The position numbers and the translations under genes are program-made. 19,213 nucleotides of DNA, from NCBI GenBank assembly GCA_021785055.1, contig JAJYGS010000047.1, forward strand, positions 1 through 19,213, written 5' to 3'. This DNA is from Nitrospirota bacterium (lineage in GTDB: Bacteria > Nitrospirota > JACRHJ01). The notes below the pieces were generated by a model. That model worked only from the letters and a program-made list of their open reading frames with translations, was not told the DNA's origin and made no database searches. Shown here one piece after another: positions 16,295 through 19,213 of the stretch (position 1 is its first letter; each line of letters begins with the position of its first letter).

Positions 16295-17410
16295 TTATAC
16301 TCTCATCGGCATGACGACGCACTTGTACGACTCGCCGCCGGCCTGGCTTATGATGCAGGGCGAGAGATTGTCCTTTAGGAGCAGGCTGACCCTGTCCTGG
16401 TCCATTACGGAGAGCGCGTCGAGCAGGTATTTCGCGTTGAAGCCGACCTCTATCTCCTGTCCGGCGTATTCCACCGGGAGTTCCTCTCTTGCCTCGCCCA
16501 TCTCCGGGTTCTGGGAGGTAAGGGCCGCCTTCTCGCTTGACAGGGCGAATTTCACGGCGTTCGTGCGCTCGCGGGAGAGAAGCGACACGCGCCTGAGGGC
16601 CGAAGTGAAAAGCGCCTTCTCGACGGATACGGACTTGTCGTTCGTTGTCGGGATGACCTGTTCGTAGTTCGGGTAGTTCCCCTCTATCAGCCGGGTGACC
16701 ATGTAGAGCGAGCCCAGACGGAAGACTATGTGGTTCTTCGAGAGCGCCATCATAAGCTCCGTCTCGCCCTCATCCAGGAGCTTTTTCAGCTCGGAGGCCG
16801 ATTTCTTGGGTATTATGGCCGTGCCGGGGGCGGCCTTGGCGGAGATTTTGCGCTTCAGGACGGCCAGGCGATGGCCGTCGGTGCCCACCATCTCTATCTG
16901 GGAGCCGCTGTCCAGCGCGGAAATGACCATGTAGATACCGTTCAGGACGTATCTCGTGTCGTTGTCCCCGGCGGCGAAGATGGTCTTTCGTATCAGTTCG
17001 TGCATCAGGAGCGGGTCCACCGGTACAAACTCGGCCCCTTCCATCTCCGGGAGCGTCGGAAACTCCTCCCTGGCCAGGCCGGTAAACTTGAAGGTGGCCT
17101 TTCCGCTCCTGATAGTGGCCCAGTTGTTCTCCGCGCTCTCCACGGAGACGTCTTCCTCCGGCAGCTCCCGGACGATCTCGAAGAGCTTCCGGGCCGAGAG
17201 CGTCACCCCGCCCGGCTCCGTCACCTCCGCCTGGTACACGCCCTTAAGGCCTATTTCGAGGTCCGTCGCGGTAATGGCTATGCCCCCGCCTCCTTCGACG
17301 GTCTCTATCAGGGCATTGCTCAAAACGGGCATGGTATTGCGCCTGTCCGCCACGGACTGCACCCTCGACAGGCCCTTCAGGAACTCTTCCTTTTTAATCA
17401 GAAATTTCAT
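16295..17410 (-). CDS. dnaN: DnaN, DNA polymerase III beta sliding clamp
   Basis: Ring-shaped processivity clamp that tethers DNA polymerase III and other replication proteins. It is 371 aa from the ATG at 17410, beginning MKFLIKKEEFLKGLSRVQSV; a longer in-frame reading would run into dnaA and has unclamp-like, Arg-rich sequence, so it is rejected. GGGG lies just upstream of the ATG. Three clamp domains are recognisable: RRNTMPVLSNALIE (about 23-36), FAAGDNDTRYVLNGIYM and GTDGHRLAVLKR in the middle domain, and the C-terminal VVMPMRV, the equivalent of the VIMPMRL tail in E. coli. It lies 17 bp after dnaA. Confidence 0.97.
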   Translation of the reverse strand: MKFLIKKEEFLKGLSRVQSVADRRNTMPVLSNALIETVEGGGGIAITATDLEIGLKGVYQAEVTEPGGVTLSARKLFEIVRELPEEDVSVESAENNWATIRSGKATFKFTGLAREEFPTLPEMEGAEFVPVDPLLMHELIRKTIFAAGDNDTRYVLNGIYMVISALDSGSQIEMVGTDGHRLAVLKRKISAKAAPGTAIIPKKSASELKKLLDEGETELMMALSKNHIVFRLGSLYMVTRLIEGNYPNYEQVIPTTNDKSVSVEKALFTSALRRVSLLSRERTNAVKFALSSEKAALTSQNPEMGEAREELPVEYAGQEIEVGFNAKYLLDALSVMDQDRVSLLLKDNLSPCIISQAGGESYKCVVMPMRV

Positions 17411-17427
17411 TTGGTCCCCTTTCTCTT

Positions 17428-18819
17428 TTATCCCTTTATTGCCTTTACCAGGGCCTCGACCTCCGCGTCGAACTTTATGTCGTTTGCGCGCCTTTCGTTC
17501 ACCTGGCGGCATGCGTGAAGCACCGTGGTATGGTCCTTGCCTCCGAACGCCTTGCCGACCTCCGGGAACGAGCCTCCGGCGACCGTCCTGCAAATATACA
17601 TCGCCACCTGTCTCGGCTGGACAAGGTTCTTGGTGCGCTTTTTGGACTTGATCTCGGAGATTTTTATCTGGAAGTGGTCCGCCACGAGCTTTATTATCTC
17701 GTCGAGGCCGATTACCCTCTCCTTTTCGGCAATAATATCCCTTAGCACCACCCTCGCAAGCTCCAGGGTTATCTGGCGGCCTGTAAGCGAGGCATACGCC
17801 CCAAGACGTATCAGAGAGCCTTCCAGCTCCCTGATATTAGACTTTATGTTGTTCGCCAGGAACATCGACACATCGTCCGGGACGGTTATCCCCTCCTGCT
17901 CCGCCTTCTTGGCGACTATAGCCGCCTTCGTCTCCATGTCCGGGGGCTGAATATCCGCTATCAGACCCCACTCAAAGCGCGACCTCAGGCGCTCCTCCAT
18001 GTCCGGCATCTCCTTGGGGAAGCGGTCGGAGGACAGGACAATCTGCCTGCCGTATTCGTGCAATGTATTGAAAGTATGGAAAAATTCCTCCTGCGTGCGC
18101 TCCTTTCCGGCGATGAACTGTATGTCGTCTATCACCAGGAGGTCCGTATTTCTGTATTTGTTGCGAAACTCGGTCATGCGGTTGTAGTGTATGGCGGTGA
18201 TAAGCTCGTTCGTGAACTCCTCGGAGGTGAGGAACGTTATCCTGGTCTTGGGCGAATGTTCTTTTATATACGCGCAGATGGCCGAAAGAAGGTGGGTCTT
18301 GCCAAGCCCCACGCCTCCATATACGAACAGGGGATTATAAGCCCTGGCGGGGTTCTCTGCAACGGCCTTTGCTGCGGCATGGGCGAATTCGTTCGACTTG
18401 CCGACGACGAAACTACAGAATGTATACTTGGGGTTAAAACCGTGCGGTTTCCTGACTTTCTGCGGTTCTGCCCCCGCGGTGTCCTGAATGAGAACCGGCT
18501 GGATTTCGTCTTTTCCCCCTTCGGCATCCATCTCTTCCTTGCCGTAACCATCGCCATGGCCGGAACTCTTTAATATATGAAAGGAAAGGGCGATTTCGTC
18601 CCTTTCGAGGACTTCCTTTAGGGTTCGTGTCAAGAGCTCGAAGTAATGTTCGAGCAGCCATTCTTTAAAGAACTTGTTCGGTACGTTTAACGTAACCCCT
18701 GTCGCGTCAATGGATTTCAGTCTTACCGGGCGAATCCACGTGTCGAAGTTCTGGCGGCTCACCTCCCTCGAGATAAGCTCCTGCGCCTCCGACCAGATAT
18801 CCTTTACCACTTCCTGCAT
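17428..18819 (-). CDS. dnaA: DnaA, chromosomal replication initiator
   Basis: Origin-binding AAA+ ATPase. It is 463 aa in four domains: I (1-85, with SRQNFDTWIRPV), a variable acidic linker II (about 86-127), the AAA+ domain III beginning NPKYTFCSFVVGKSNEFAH (129-147), and domain IV for DNA binding. Walker A is GGVGLGKTH (168-176), Walker B LLVIDD (227-232), followed by IQFIAGKERTQEEFFHTFN. The DnaA signature for box recognition is GGKDHTTVLHACRQV (426-440). The ATG at 18819 has AGGA six bases upstream. It is the first gene left of the putative origin and is probably autoregulated through nearby boxes. Confidence 0.98.
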   Translation of the reverse strand: MQEVVKDIWSEAQELISREVSRQNFDTWIRPVRLKSIDATGVTLNVPNKFFKEWLLEHYFELLTRTLKEVLERDEIALSFHILKSSGHGDGYGKEEMDAEGGKDEIQPVLIQDTAGAEPQKVRKPHGFNPKYTFCSFVVGKSNEFAHAAAKAVAENPARAYNPLFVYGGVGLGKTHLLSAICAYIKEHSPKTRITFLTSEEFTNELITAIHYNRMTEFRNKYRNTDLLVIDDIQFIAGKERTQEEFFHTFNTLHEYGRQIVLSSDRFPKEMPDMEERLRSRFEWGLIADIQPPDMETKAAIVAKKAEQEGITVPDDVSMFLANNIKSNIRELEGSLIRLGAYASLTGRQITLELARVVLRDIIAEKERVIGLDEIIKLVADHFQIKISEIKSKKRTKNLVQPRQVAMYICRTVAGGSFPEVGKAFGGKDHTTVLHACRQVNERRANDIKFDAEVEALVKAIKG

Positions 18820-18900
18820 AATCTTTCCTGATAAACCAAGAAGGCATTGAGAGTCAAAAGATTTTTGGATTAAGGTCGTGAGTTTAAGTTACACACACCG

Positions 18901-18920
18901 TTTTCCACAGCTGTTGATAA
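18901..18920. promoter_or_regulatory. Inverted pair of DnaA-box-like sites
   Basis: TTTTCCACA and TGTTGATAA face each other across a GC dinucleotide, about 80 bp before the dnaA ATG. Each differs from TTATNCACA at one position. The arrangement fits DnaA autoregulation or origin binding. Confidence 0.55.
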
Positions 18921-19094
18921 ACCTGATATTGATTTATTTTCAATAACTTTTGTCCTTTTAAGCAACGCTTGGAGCGTTATTTTTCACAGGATTTAAGTCC
19001 TCGTTTTTCCACTGTTTTGTAGATTTAAAAAGTGGCAAGCCGGACCTGCTTTTAACGCTTTACTCCGCCCGCTTCGGCAAAAAGGGCAGAATAC

Positions 19095-19123
19095 GTTATA
19101 TTAACAGAAAAGGGGTGTCTTAA
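19095..19123 (-). promoter_or_regulatory. Candidate dnaA promoter
   Basis: Minus-strand -10 TATAAC (19100-19095, 5 of 6), 17-bp spacer, -35 TTAAGA (19123-19118, 4 of 6). The predicted leader of about 270 nt would cross the DnaA-box-like sites. An alternative pair TTGATT...TAATAT overlaps it. Confidence 0.4.
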
Positions 19124-19213
19124 TCAAGATATTTCTGACTTGGCCGGAAAGTTTAAAAACCTGTTAATTCAAGAATTTTCAAAACCTTAAAAGACGGTTT
19201 AATACCACACAAT

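Larger units (their letters stand above)
18880..19213. other. Putative oriC / dnaA upstream region
   Basis: Positions 18820-19213 contain no gene I can support. They are AT-rich and hold degenerate DnaA-box-like sites: TTTTCCACA (18901-18909), TTATCAACA on the minus strand (18920-18912), TTTTTCACA (18980-18988), each 8 of 9 to TTATNCACA, and TTTTCCACT (19005-19013), 7 of 9. An AT-rich hairpin TATTGA/TCAATA (18927-18945) and a stem AACGCT/AGCGTT (18964-18978) followed by ATTTTT lie between them. Position next to dnaA-dnaN-gyrB supports an origin, but there are no perfect boxes, and more may lie past the right edge. Confidence 0.6.

Noticed and set aside
17411..17593. N-terminal extension of dnaN
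   Set aside because: It overlaps the dnaA 3' end in another frame, is Arg/Gly-rich, and the canonical clamp start with Shine-Dalgarno is at 17410.

Overview
The window is a single-direction block: every gene I can support lies on the minus strand. It reads away from what looks like a chromosomal replication origin at the right edge. The estimated G+C is in the mid-to-upper 50s percent. GyrB is about 808 aa and carries the long insert after the TOPRIM domain that is typical of Gram-negative bacteria. Together with the rpmE-DUF1385-prfA-prmC-murA-his gene order, this suggests a Gram-negative bacterium of the Desulfobacterota/Geobacter or Nitrospirota type. That taxonomic guess is an inference from layout only.

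Right to left: (1) 18820-19213 is an AT-rich gene-free stretch with degenerate DnaA-box-like sites, the probable oriC/dnaA control region. (2) dnaA, dnaN and gyrB follow with 15-17 bp gaps; recF is missing from its usual place between dnaN and gyrB. (3) Between gyrB and gyrA lies an AT-rich intrusion of about 890 bp. It holds a decayed DUF120 (CTP-dependent riboflavin-kinase-like) gene with a frameshift and an in-frame amber codon, then an apparently intact RelE/ParE-superfamily toxin-antitoxin pair. The toxin stop codon overlaps the gyrA start codon (TAATG). (4) gyrA is followed by a small secreted PepSY-domain protein with its own promoter-like sequence and a structured leader. (5) rpmE (zinc-type L31) has its own extended -10 promoter and is followed by a rho-independent terminator. 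(6) A tightly overlapping run follows: DUF1385 membrane protein, prfA (RF1), prmC (RF methyltransferase), murA. (7) It continues directly into a histidine operon, hisD-hisG-hisC-hisB-hisH-hisA, with hisA cut by the left window edge.

Functionally the block covers replication initiation and processivity (DnaA, beta clamp), supercoiling (gyrase), translation (L31, RF1 and its methyltransferase), the first committed step of peptidoglycan synthesis (MurA) and most of histidine biosynthesis. Transcription runs in the same direction as a fork leaving the origin to the left. The unusual parts are the toxin-antitoxin module coupled to gyrA, the pseudogene beside it, and three different palindromic or hairpin repeats sitting only in the his-gene gaps.
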